Shown here piece by piece: positions 44,270 to 53,597 of a stretch of 64,000 nt of DNA. A program made the translations under genes and the position numbers. How positions within the stretch are numbered: the first letter of the stretch is position 1; every line of letters begins with the position of its first letter. Origin of the DNA: Ascarosepion bandense (Eukaryota; Mollusca; Cephalopoda; Sepiida; Sepiidae); the NCBI GenBank assembly GCA_037127315.1, contig JBBBDQ010000445.1, positions 67,001 through 131,000 on the forward strand, in the 5' to 3' direction. The notes beneath the pieces were generated by a model. The model ran no database searches and was not told the origin of the DNA. It saw only the letters and a list, made by a program, of their open reading frames with translations.

Positions 44270-44312
<43 letters not shown>

Positions 44313-44325
44313 TTCAGTCTGTTTA

Positions 44326-44360
<35 letters not shown>

Positions 44361-44371
44361 TTCAGTCTGTT

Positions 44372-44414
<43 letters not shown>

Positions 44415-44425
44415 CAGTCAGTTTA

Positions 44426-44475
<50 letters not shown>
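43985..44475 (+). repeat. Composite (TATC)n array with TTTCAGTCTGTTTATA spacers
   Basis: TATC runs with TAGC variants at the left end, an internal (TA)n at 44211-44247, and a spacer differing from the 21-kb array by TTTCAG and TTTATA. Confidence 0.95.
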
Positions 44476-44476
<1 letters not shown>

Positions 44477-44519
44477 AACACACTAACTCGCACCCATTCT
44501 CTCAAACACTCTTCCCATC

Positions 44520-44945
44520 TACGCAACCCTCATCCTCGGTATCCTTATCCGTCTATGACTCTCTTTCTGACATTTCCTATATCTACCCACTCTTTCTCAT
44601 CACTTTCCCCTGTGTAACCCCCTAAGCACTTTTTCTCATCACTTTCCCCTATGTAACCCCCTAACCACTCTTTCACATCAATTTCTCCTTTGTAACCCCC
44701 TAACCACTCTTTATCATCACTTTCCAATATGTAACCCCCTAACCACTCTCTCACATCAATTTCTCCTTTGTAACCCCCTAACCACTCTTTCTCGTCACTT
44801 TCCCCTATGTAACCCCCTAACCACTCTGTCTCATCACTTTCCAATATGTAACCCCCTAACCACTCTTTCTCATCACTTTCCCCTATGTAACCCCCTGCGC
44901 TACAGTGGCAGTGAAATACCTTGCTTGAGGTGAAATTATTAAAAA
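44520..44945 (+). mobile_element. CR1/L2-like LINE 3' UTR with 39-bp minisatellite
   Basis: The unit TCTTTCTCATCACTTTCCCC, TATGTAACCCCCTAACCAC occurs about eight times from 44590 to 44897 at 39-40 bp. It is followed by the family 3' terminus (CCCCCTGCGCTACAGTGGCA; ACCTTGCTTGAGGTGAAATT, A run). The repeat is an amplification of the terminal GTAACCCCCT box. The reverse-strand frame (13-residue WLGGY repeats) follows from 39 being divisible by three. Confidence 0.85.
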
Positions 44946-44954
44946 TAAACTCAA

Positions 44955-44962
44955 TCCGTTCA

Positions 44963-45018
<56 letters not shown>

Positions 45019-45030
45019 CCAGTCTGTCCA

Positions 45031-45083
<53 letters not shown>

Positions 45084-45100
45084 CAGTTTGTTCATATCTA
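44955..45100 (+). repeat. Composite (TATC)n array
   Basis: Two TATC blocks with the spacers CCCAGTCTGTCCATATC and CTCAGTTTGTTCATATC. Confidence 0.95.
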
Positions 45101-45119
45101 TCTATCAATCTATTTAAGT

Positions 45120-46215
45120 GTTTCTTCTTAAATCAAGCGTAAGGAATCCAGGTCCCTTTCCGAACCTTTTCTACTCGATAGGGTGCGATAATTAAATTGT
45201 CGCCGTTTTATATGCTTTGTTTCGCACATGCACTTCGTTTGCTTTTTCATTGTAGAGTAGCTGGGTCAGTTGAGCAACGTCTTTGAGTAAAAGAGCACCT
45301 CTTCGATATATCCAGTCAACATCATAATGTTTAGAAAGATCACTCGTAATGGCAACGTTATGTCTCCATTCATCTTCTCACGGAGCATCAGGATACCTAG
45401 ATCAGGTGCCTCGGGGAGAGCTCTGCAGCCCTGGGTAGAGGACGGCTGCTGGAAGTCCCTATGTCTGGCAACAGGACTCTTCACCACGTGTCACACCAAT
45501 CAAGGCTTTCATCTGGACACATAAAACCCAGACTGCAACCCTAATTATTAAGTATTGACCACATTTGAGCGAGAGTAACAAAGCTTCTTGGAGCAACAAA
45601 TCTGCATTGAAGGCAAGCATTATAGCAGCATTCACCAATTTAACCAAGAAGACCGTCCGAAAAATTGCAGGAGATTCCAAAGTCGTCTGGAGGAAAAGGT
45701 TAAAGTCAATGGCGATTTTATTGAATAAATTTGCTATTTCCTATTTCAAGATATTTTTCTGTAATTTTGGTAAATATATTTGTGAAAATGAGAAGCCAGT
45801 GTTATTTTCATCTTTGCATAATTTAGATGTTAGTTTATCTAGTTTAATCATCACCGAAGACCCTTCTCTCTTCGGGCCTTGTACCAAACCATTCAATTAT
45901 TAGCAGATTTTGCCTTGCTTATTACCACCAAAACAAAAGACTCCATGAGACTGCTTTTCACTAAGGGCATAAATCCTTCCGATAGTAATATTCACAAGTG
46001 AATACACGACTGAAATTTCCAAAGAAAAGATCATTCTTCTTTCGTTTCTAAAGGGAACAATTCCGAAGAGCAGGAAACAGATTCTTGTTAAGATTTGGCT
46101 GTCAAGTTTGCAACACTAATGTCGCTCAGGGCAGAGTTGATTTGCTAACAAACACTTGTCATCTTTAGGGCTGACTCTCTTATTTTTAAAGAATAATTAT
46201 TCATTTCTGTTATTC
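45120..46215. other. No gene recognised
   Basis: Low-repeat sequence. A 112-codon frame at 45565-45903 and reverse frames at 45266-45680 lack recognisable domains. 45565-45700 (SALKASIIAAFTNLTKKTVRKIAG) could be decayed transposase helix-turn-helix sequence, but I cannot support that. Confidence 0.3.
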
Positions 46216-46221
46216 ATTATC

Positions 46222-46236
46222 AGTTGCTAGACTTGA

Positions 46237-46284
<48 letters not shown>

Positions 46285-46299
46285 GATGATGAATGGATG

Positions 46300-46348
<49 letters not shown>

Positions 46349-46358
46349 TGAACGGATT

Positions 46359-46424
<66 letters not shown>

Positions 46425-46435
46425 TGAACGGATTG

Positions 46436-46480
<45 letters not shown>

Positions 46481-46490
46481 TGAACGGATT

Positions 46491-46530
<40 letters not shown>

Positions 46531-46537
46531 ACGGATT

Positions 46538-46607
<70 letters not shown>

Positions 46608-46618
46608 TGAACAGGATT

Positions 46619-46680
<62 letters not shown>

Positions 46681-46696
46681 TGAACGGATTAAGGAT

Positions 46697-46749
<53 letters not shown>

Positions 46750-46750
46750 C
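46222..46750 (-). repeat. Composite (GATA)n array, inverted relative to the others
   Basis: GATA blocks separated six times by ATATGAACGGATTAAG or close variants, i.e. reverse complement CTTAATCCGTTCATAT. It is related to the CTCAGTCTGTTCATAT spacer by its TGTTCATAT/CGTTCATAT half. Confidence 0.96.
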
Positions 46751-47089
46751 TATTTGCATTAGTGTTCTCACGAGGGTTAATATTCACGCAGTAACCTTTT
46801 AGGTTACAGCAATTCACCTGTGAGGAAATTGTTCTCTCTCCACTGCTATGTATAAGATAAATGCAACGAATTTTTCTAGTTTCTTAAGACATTTTCGAAA
46901 ACTCATTTTACCTCAAAGTAGGCAATAAAGCCACTAACGCAGCATGAGTAACTGAGTGTGAGAGAATATGAGAAAACAGAAAACACTTTTAAAGAGAGAG
47001 AACAGTAAAAGAACAAGAATTAATAAAACCGAAAATAACGATTGATATTTAAATGCAAAGTCAACTGCCATCTCTTATCTTCTTGACTC

Positions 47090-47300
47090 ACAACCTTTCC
47101 CTGACAACCTTTGTATGATGTTCTTCTTCCTTTCTACTCCACTCTCATGCGGCTCTCTTCACACCTGTATTCTCATCCTTTTCTTACTCATTCTCTGACT
47201 CCCCTTTAACTTGTTCCTCTTTCTCATCACTCATCCATTATGTAACCCCCTGCGCACCAGTGGCAGTTCTGCCTTGCTTGGGGTGAAATGATTAGAAAAA
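47090..47300 (+). mobile_element. CR1/L2-like LINE 3' UTR
   Basis: Pyrimidine-rich UTR ending TATGTAACCCCCTGCGCACC, AGTGGCAGTTCTGCCTTGCT, TGGGGTGAAATGATT and an A run at 47295. Same tail as the 44.9 kb copy but with no minisatellite. Confidence 0.75.
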
Positions 47301-47329
47301 AATAATTAAAGCTTAAGTTGATTAGAAAG

Positions 47330-47560
47330 CAAGAAACTAGAAGAGAGTTCCACAAGTGAGAAGAGAGAGAGAGAAGAAACTGTTAGCATAGAACTTACGG
47401 TTACATCTAGCCATTTCAACTGTAAAATGATGAGACATTGCCAGGAAAGCAAGAAGCCGAAAGAGAGTTCCACAAACAAGAAGTGCGATAAAAGAAACTG
47501 TTAGCATAGAACTTACGGTTACATCTAGCCATTTCAACTGTAAAATGATGAGACTATATT
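47330..47560 (-). mobile_element. CR1/L2-like LINE ORF end, duplicated in tandem (124 bp)
   Basis: Reverse strand reads SHHFTVEMARCNRKFYANSF twice, about 124 bp apart, each copy followed by degraded WNSL and CFP blocks. GAAACTGTTAGCATAGAACT and TACGGTTACATCTAGCCATT are identical between copies, so the duplication is recent. Confidence 0.75.
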
Positions 47561-48419
47561 AGTTAATATGCTTCACACCCACATACATGCTTTTCTACAT
47601 GTCAGTTTATTCGACTGTGATTGGCTAATAAATCACTACTAATTTACTATAGGGTAATTTAACAATCGCAGTTGTTTTTGAAAATCTTCGACTCTTAACA
47701 AACCTGCCTAGTCTGTTTAATATGTGTGTTGCAATTGGTTAATTTTTAACCAATCAGATAATTTTAATGTAAGATTGAGCTTTCCGCGGTGCTCGCTGGA
47801 GCCTACCTTTTTCCCTTACATACAGCTACTTTCCACAGCTCGTTAGTAAAATTTCGGCTGTCGTCCGAATCCACGTCAGTTTGATATCCAATCTTGTTCA
47901 ACACTTAAACGCATATACAGACACAATATTTCGTAGTACAAACTTACACTCTTTCACTTTGGACACTTTACTAAGCACATCATTTAACCATTGTTGAATC
48001 AAAACTTATTTCCACACAACATTTCACAGCAATTGTATCAATGTGTTAATCATTGTTCTCAAACAAACTTTGTTTCTAACAATCGTTCAAAGAAAGAGTA
48101 CTTTATTCAACCAGTTGACTTTCGACCAAAACTTTGCAGTCAATGGGAGAGAACTTCTTTCTCCTTCATCCACATTTTGTACACAGTCTAATTGCATGCT
48201 TTGTCTTTTTGTTGTATTTTTATCAATACATGTTTACTGTTGGTTACCAATTGGCGTTGTTGTTTATTTCATGAAGAATCTTTTATATAAATAAGTGGAG
48301 GTATAAGAGCCCTACAAGACCATGCCACGTATCTAGCACTGTGTTTAAATTCGTAAAATCTAGCTACCAAAGACGACACAGAGCTTGATTTTCCGCTAAA
48401 CAAAAACAACGTTCTAACC
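47561..48419. other. No recognisable feature
   Basis: Unique-looking sequence with CCAAT-like ATTGGYTAA motifs near 47620 and 47735. The two overlapping frames at 47991-48294 show no domain. Confidence 0.35.
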
Positions 48420-49748
48420 CCACGGGTCCCAACCCCGAGGTAAATTACCCTAGTGGGGTAATGAGCCCAAATTTTGGGGGTAATGGATGTTTGATTTGGG
48501 AACTTTTTTTTAATCGTATCACCCCGAGCAAAGCGGTAACGCCACTGATGTGCAGGGGGCTACATAAGAGTAAAAAGATTAAGTAGAAGAGATTAAAGAG
48601 GAAGACGAACCAGTTAGAAAGGAGCAAGAGAAGGATGGGAATACAGGTGTGATGACAGTTGCAAAGGTGGAGAGAAAGGAAAGGATATACAAGGTGGTGT
48701 AGAAAGAACTAGAGTCAAGTAGTTTAGAGATGAGTATTGACATTGCATTTAAATTCCTGGAGGTTGTAGCCGTCAGGAAAGCAACAATGTGGAAGCGAGT
48801 TCCACAGGCGGGAAGTGCGAGAAAAGAAGCTGCAGGAGTAGAATTGTCGTCTGCATTTGGTTAATCTTATTGTGAATGTGTGGGACCCAGTTACTAATCT
48901 GTTTGCACGAGTACACACCTGTTGCAGAGGCACCAGTGACTTAAGTTGGTTGGAGCCTTCAGGACAATATTGCTTCATTTTGTGGAACTATGGACCAGAC
49001 GTATTGGAAAGGGAATTTTTGCACAATTTTTTGCATTGGATGCCTTCCTTGATAAAGTTAATTTTGAAGACATCCTCAACCACATGAAGACAGACATCAG
49101 TGATCACCTAAATGGCCTCTTGGAAAACTTACGTAAGTACTTTCCAAACTTGAATAATTCCAGCAATGAATGGGTAAGAAATCCATATCTTGTGAGTGAA
49201 GATATCATTCCTGATGAGGACTATCCAGCAAAAGAAGAATTTCTCACACTCAGGATGTACAATGCATGGAAGCTTTTGTTTGAGACCAAGTCTGGTCTAG
49301 ACACCTTTTGGATCTCTCGTCTGCAGGATATACCAACACTAGCCTCTAAAGCAGTACAGATTCTCATAGGATTTTCAACCAGTTATCTATGTGAACAAGC
49401 TTTTTCTACTGTCCTTGGAATGAAGACCAAGAAACGTAGCAGACTCAACGTGGTAAACGACGCCAGAATAACCCTTACCGCCACAAACCCAAGAATAAAT
49501 AAACTAGCACAGGCAATACAAGCTCAACACTCACATTAAGAATCACGACTAGGTTACGGCTACTATACCTCTGATTATTATAGATTGGTACTATTGTATT
49601 GAATAATTTCCATTAACTTTGTCTGTTTTTGATGTATGAAAATATAATTACTTTTTTTCCTATATTACGGGTATTTGTTCATTGGGGTAATGGATAATAG
49701 TGAAATTGTATTTTGGGGTAACCGCAGTAAAATAGTCAGGAACCTATG
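48420..49748 (+). mobile_element. hAT-family transposon with C-terminal transposase remnant
   Basis: Ends CCACGGGTCCC (left) and GGAACCTATG (right) are imperfect hAT terminal repeats flanked by TTCTAACC / TTATAACC (7 of 8 bases). The frame 48946-49539 carries the transposase C-terminus: NPYLVSEDIIPDEDYPAKEE, LTLRMYNAWKLLFETKSGLDT, FWISRLQDIPTLASKAVQIL, then STSYLCEQAFSTVLGMKTKK, SRLNV. The last block is the hAT dimerisation region (as in ZBED/SCAND3-like proteins). The BED finger and catalytic core are absent. Confidence 0.82.
48512..48912 (-). mobile_element. CR1/L2-like LINE 3' end nested in the hAT
   Basis: Reverse frame RANRLVTGSHTFTIRLTKCR, RQFYSCSFFSRTSRLWNSLP, then FKCNVNTHL and stop near 48724. 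A 3' UTR follows ending at the TATGTAGCCCCCTGCACATC and GCTTTGCTCGGGGTGATACG tail at 48512, next to an A/T run. Shares the RLWNSLP end with the copy at 18.8-19.2 kb. Confidence 0.82.
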
Positions 49749-49756
49749 TTATAACC

Positions 49757-50146
49757 AAATGTGGAAGCTCAACAGAAAAATTACTATGAATTTAGTTTCA
49801 GAAAAGGAAACTACATTACAGCAGTTGAAAAGTGGCTGAAATCGAAATGCCAGGTCAGGACCAACAATATTGCAGATTCTTCTTTTGATTTTCCTATTTT
49901 TAATGTGTCATTTACTTCTACATATTGAAATTAAATTTTTCTTTAGTGAAAATTCTTTTTTACAGGCAGACAGAGAAAAAATAGGATACATGGCCCAGTG
50001 GATATTGACGTTGGTTAGTTCCTGACTTGATTCTTAGAGTTGTGATTTCAATACCAGGTTACAGCAGTGGTGCACAAGTAACTTGCAGGGTTGGAGGGAA
50101 ATAACTCATGACTTCTAATCGAAGCTTTACACAAGGAAGAGAATTA
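49757..50146. other. No recognisable feature
   Basis: AT-rich gap between the hAT and the Tc1-like element. 49830-49880 (AAATGCCAGGTCAGGACCAA) recalls the ATTGGTCCTGACGT segment of the 1.7 kb inverted repeat only loosely. Confidence 0.3.
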
Positions 50147-51711
50147 TACTCCTGATTAAAAATTTAAGACCACTTAAAAATCTTTAAAAAGAAATTTTTT
50201 TTTTACAGATAGATTTTAAACTCCTCCCACTTAAGGTTACCAATACTACAATCTAAAAGGTTATGGAAACAAAAAGCTACATTCCAAACATTTTATTTAG
50301 AAATTTACATTTTTATAAAATGAGGCGATTTACGCATGATCAAAATTATAAGACCACGGGTATAAATTGTTAGATCTATGGTAATTCCAATGTTTTTAGT
50401 TCAGTTAGAGATTAGCAATCACTGCGTAAAGGTGTTACCATGCCTAAAGCAAGCAAACTTACCAAAGTTGAGCGTTCTCGAATTCTAGAATTCCATAAGC
50501 AAGGTTTGTCACAGCAGGCGATCGCAGCTTAGGTAAATCGCAGTAAAACTGTGATTTGCAACTTTCTAAAGAACAGTGAGAATTATGGAAAAGCAAAATC
50601 CTCTGGTAGGCCCCCCAAAATTTCTCCTGCATTGAGTAGGAGAATAAGACGGGTTGTTATGAAAGAGGGGGGACTTTCTTCTAGTCAAATTAAGGCAGTC
50701 ACAGATGCTGATTGCAGTCCCGTAACCATCAGACGACACTTACGACAAAAAGGCATGGTAAATAAAAAGCGTAAACAAATTCCTCGGCTGCTTCCACGTC
50801 ACAAGGTGGACCGCTTAAAGTTTGGTTGTGAATACCAAACATGGGACGTTGAGAAGTGGAAGAAAATCCTGTTTTCTGATGAGAAAAAATTAAATCTAGA
50901 TGGTCTTGATGGCTTCCAACTATATTGGCATAACAAAAACATGCCTCCTGAAATTTTCTCCACACGTCATAGTGGTGGAGGGTCCCTAATGGTATGGGGT
51001 GCCTTTTCTTACAGAGGGACGATGGAGCTCCAGGTGGTGCAGGGTTGTCAAACAGCGGCTGGTTATGTTAGCATGCTACAAAAAGCATCATTGATGATGG
51101 AGAGCCATCGTTTGTGTGTGGATGGATGGTTATTCCAACAGAATAATGCTGCAATCCACGCTGCAAGACGGACCTTGACCTTTCTACAAGAAAATGGGGT
51201 CCATCTCTTGGGACATCCTGCATGCTCACTAGACTTGAACCCAATTGAAAATGTTTGAGGATGGATGACAAGAGATGTTTATCGAAATGGCAAACAATAT
51301 TCAACAAAAAATGAACTTCGTGAAGCCATCTTCAGAAGCTGGAGCAACATCCCCCGCACCTTAATGGAAACGCTTATTTCTAGCATGCCCGACAGAATTT
51401 CTGAAGTCATCAAAAGCAGTGGAGGTAGAATTCATTATTAAATTTGGTTGTTGAATGTTTTCATACACTTTTTGTAAGATTTCGTAGAATTTTTGTCTCT
51501 GGTCTTATAATTTTGATCATGTGTAAATCGCCTCATTTTATAAAAATGTAAATTTCTAAATAAAATGTTTGGAATATAGCTTTTTGTTTCCATAACCTTT
51601 TAGATTGTAGTATTGGTAATCTTAAGTGGGAGGAGTTTAAAATCTATCCGTAAAAAAAATATTTCTTTTTAAAGATTTTTAAGTGGTCTTAAAATTTTGA
51701 TCAGGAGTGTA
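50147..51711 (+). mobile_element. Tc1/mariner-superfamily transposon, full length with IR/DR ends
   Basis: Terminal inverted repeats of about 210 bp (50147-50359 and 51501-51711) begin TACWCTCCTGATYAAAA beside TA. Each repeat has an outer site (GATYAAAAWTTTAAGACCAC) and a similar inner site (GATCAAAATTATAAGACCAC at 50338-50357). This is the IR/DR layout with two transposase-binding sites per end. It is 1.56 kb, the usual length, and only the ORF lesions suggest inactivity. Confidence 0.92.
50440..51441 (+). pseudogene. Tc1/Tc3-like transposase, dead
   Basis: 333 codons in one frame from ATG 50440 to TAA 51439, with no frameshift. N-terminal paired-like helix-turn-helix (LTKVERSRILEFHKQGLSQQ), GRPPKI linker, second helix-turn-helix ([12 protein letters not shown]), then the DDE domain. 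Catalytic positions: D in LFSDEKK (50878), second D replaced by N in QQNNAAIH (51142), and E in LNPIEN (51247). Spacing is DD34E. Stops are TAG at 50530 (codon 31) and TGA at 51256 (Trp position in NPIENxWG). Two stops and a lost catalytic residue make it inactive. Confidence 0.92.
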
Positions 51712-52185
51712 TATACGCCAGTGATTGTAACAAAAGGTTCGGTTCGAAATTCCTAGCACCTGAAGAAGGTCTGAACGTACAACCGCCGAAACGTCGTACA
51801 AATGGCAACAAAGATGAGAACAATAGTCCGAATAATGTAAATACTGTAAAGAGAATTTTCAATTACATATGGTTATTCAGATTTAGAAACGCAGACAGAT
51901 GAAGCTGAAATTTACATTTTCTGATCAATATGGAAGCTAAGATTTTTATCCGAACATAAAATGTCACTAAATAAAGCAAAATAAAATTTAAAATGTCGCA
52001 AACTCTGACTTCTGCCATAGACATTTTCCAGCCAATAAATAGTTTTATAAAAAAAAGATTAACTTTTTTATCCAAGTAATTAGAGTATTTGAAACTTTTT
52101 GTATGTTATTTAAAACCGGAAAATAGTTTAAGACTGTAAGAATTCTTTTCATACAATAGCGGTTTACTTATACCATTTATTTAAT
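51712..52185. other. Mostly unassigned; hammerhead-like boxes at 51760-51792
   Basis: 51760-51792 reads CTGAAGA...GCCGAAACGTC, a motif often seen at PLE ends, but the intervening sequence forms only a weak GGT/ACC stem. The rest is AT-rich with no feature recognised. Confidence 0.4.
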
Positions 52186-52187
52186 TA

Positions 52188-52275
52188 ACCCATAGCTGGG
52201 GGGAAAGAAGAGGTTAATTCATATCTTTCCCAAGTTAGTAAACTCAGCTGAATTTAGAACTCGACTCTCTGATTT
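52188..52275 (-). mobile_element. tRNA-derived SINE fragment
   Basis: TAACCCATAGCTGGGGGGAA, CATATCTTTCCCAAG and AACTCGACTCTC match the middle and box B region of the SINE in reverse. It directly precedes the 5S-like array. Confidence 0.7.
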
Positions 52276-52297
52276 CCATAATACCACCCGCACATCC

Positions 52298-52416
52298 ATG
52301 CTTACAGTAGCTGGTATTCCCAAGCAGCTAACCATCTGGGTACTAACCAAGCTCAATGTTGCTTAACTTAGGTGATAGTATGAGAACCGGTGTTTTAACG
52401 TGAAGTAGCCGAAAGC
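52298..52416 (-). pseudogene. 5S rRNA-like copy 1
   Basis: 119 nt, the length of 5S rRNA. Forward strand shows the reverse complement of the 5S end (GCTTACAG...GGTATTCCCAAG), TACTAACC, GTTGCTTAACTTAGGTGAT, GAGAACCGG and ACGTGAAGTAGCC. Compared with the conserved metazoan 5S it has about 20 or more substitutions, so it is not functional. Confidence 0.85.
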
Positions 52417-52438
52417 CTATTATGCCACCCGCCCATCC

Positions 52439-52556
52439 AAGCTTACAGCAGCTGGTAATCTTAGGCGATTACCCATCTAAGTATTGACCAGTCTCGACGT
52501 TGCTTAACTTTGGTGATCTACTGGAACTGGTGTTCTAACGTGATGTGGCCGTAAGC
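52439..52556 (-). pseudogene. 5S rRNA-like copy 2
   Basis: 118 nt, the best-preserved copy: AAGCTTACAGCAGCTGGTAAT, TTACCCATCTAAGTATTGACC, CGACGTTGCTTAACTTTGGTG, GGAACTGG, ACGTGATGTGGCCGTAAGC. The pol III internal control region (GTTAAGCAACGTCG; ATGGGTAA on the reverse strand) is recognisable. A 22-bp spacer separates it from copy 1. Confidence 0.87.
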
Positions 52557-52578
52557 TAATTTCACTAGCTGTTCATCC

Positions 52579-52686
52579 AAGCTCACAGAACCTGGTATTC
52601 CTAAGCGGTTACCCAGCTAGGTGCTGACCTGACTCGGCGTTGCTTAACTTCGGTAATCGGTGTTTCAACGTGAAGTGTCCGTAAGC
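52579..52686 (-). pseudogene. 5S rRNA-like copy 3
   Basis: 108 nt, lacking about 10 nt around the GGTGATCxxxxGGGAAC segment (CTTCGGTAATCGGTGTTTCAACG). The CGGCGTTGCTTAACTTCGGT block is intact. 22-bp spacer to copy 2. Confidence 0.85.
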
Positions 52687-52692
52687 ATATTC

Positions 52693-52797
52693 AAACTTAC
52701 ATAAGCTGGTAGTACCAAACAGTTACCCATCTAGGTAGTAGCCAGGCTTCGGTGATCGCACGGGAACTGGTGATTCAACGTGATATTACTGTAAACC
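52693..52797 (-). pseudogene. 5S rRNA-like copy 4
   Basis: 105 nt with a deletion of the CGACGTTGCTTAAC block (CCAGGCTTCGGTGATCGC). It retains GGGAACTGGTGATTCAACGT. Only 6 bp separate it from copy 3. Confidence 0.82.
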
Positions 52798-52964
52798 GTG
52801 TAGGATAATTTATTAACCTCTCATTATGCATCTTTGAAGGAACCTGGTGTCGAACGTTTTTAGCTCAACTATCATAGGGTCTTTCGATAGTATCCCCAAG
52901 GATTTGTTAGTTAGTGGTTGCATCACTTATCAAATGTTGCGGTGATTCGTTGTTGTTTTTTCCT

Positions 52965-53500
52965 TGATAAGGAAACTACAAGACATCCTACAGAAGGTAG
53001 TTGAAGAGAGTGACAAGAAAGAACTACAAGTAAACTGCAAGAAAACCAAATGCATGGTCATTAGTAAAAAGGGCAGCCCAATATGCCAAACACAGGTCGG
53101 GGATACTAGAATCAAGCAGTTACAAAAATTTAAATACCTGGGAAGTGTTCTAACAGAACACGGAAAGTGCGACACAGAGGTGAATTAGTATGGCGAAGGT
53201 TGCATTCCAGAAGTTTCATATTACAATCAATATATAAACTGACCCCTCACTTTGTGGTCACAGCATTTTCTATACATTTATATTCCTGAGATCCAAAAGC
53301 ACAAGGATGCATTCCATGAGCTGGGTAGAGTATTAAGAGACAGGATAATTTCGCTAGAAACAAAGAAGACAGTACTGGATTGCTGTGTGATGTCAGTTCT
53401 TCAATATGGCAGTGAATGCTGGACAATATCATCGAAGATGAAGGAAAAACTTGAAGCAACTGATATGTGATTCTACAGAAGCATACTCGATATAAAGTAG
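52965..53500 (+). mobile_element. RTE-like LINE fragment with a 70-bp intruding segment
   Basis: 52965-53187 reads KLQDILQKVVEESDKKELQV, NCKKTKCMVISKKGSPICQT, VGDTRIK and FKYLGSVLTEHGKCDTEVN. 53283-53490 continues LGRVLRDRIISLETKKTVLD, SVLQYGSECWTISSKMKEKLEA. The 53214-53283 stretch between (CAATCAATATATAAACTGAC; TTTGTGGTCACAGCA) is the segment found in the 275-bp LINE-tail tandems, here sitting inside coding sequence. A second copy of that segment (53505-53590) leads into the satellite. Confidence 0.8.
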
Positions 53501-53597
53501 GGGGATCAGTTCCATATTACAATCAATATATAAACTGACCCCTCACTTCGTGGTCACAGCAGTTTCTATACTTTTATATTCCTGAGATCCATTGAGT

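Noticed and set aside
44545..44844. Reverse-strand repeat protein with 13-residue WLGGY units
   Set aside because: Antisense of a 39-bp LINE 3' UTR minisatellite; the open frame follows from the unit length.
45565..45903. Possible host protein or transposase ORF
   Set aside because: No recognisable domain, biased AT-rich composition and no supporting neighbour; cannot be supported.
51760..51792. Complete hammerhead ribozyme
   Set aside because: Boxes present but stem II is only three weak pairs and does not abut the boxes; kept only as a motif.
52298..52797. Active 5S rDNA cluster
   Set aside because: Each copy has many substitutions or internal deletions, and spacers are too short for a normal cluster.
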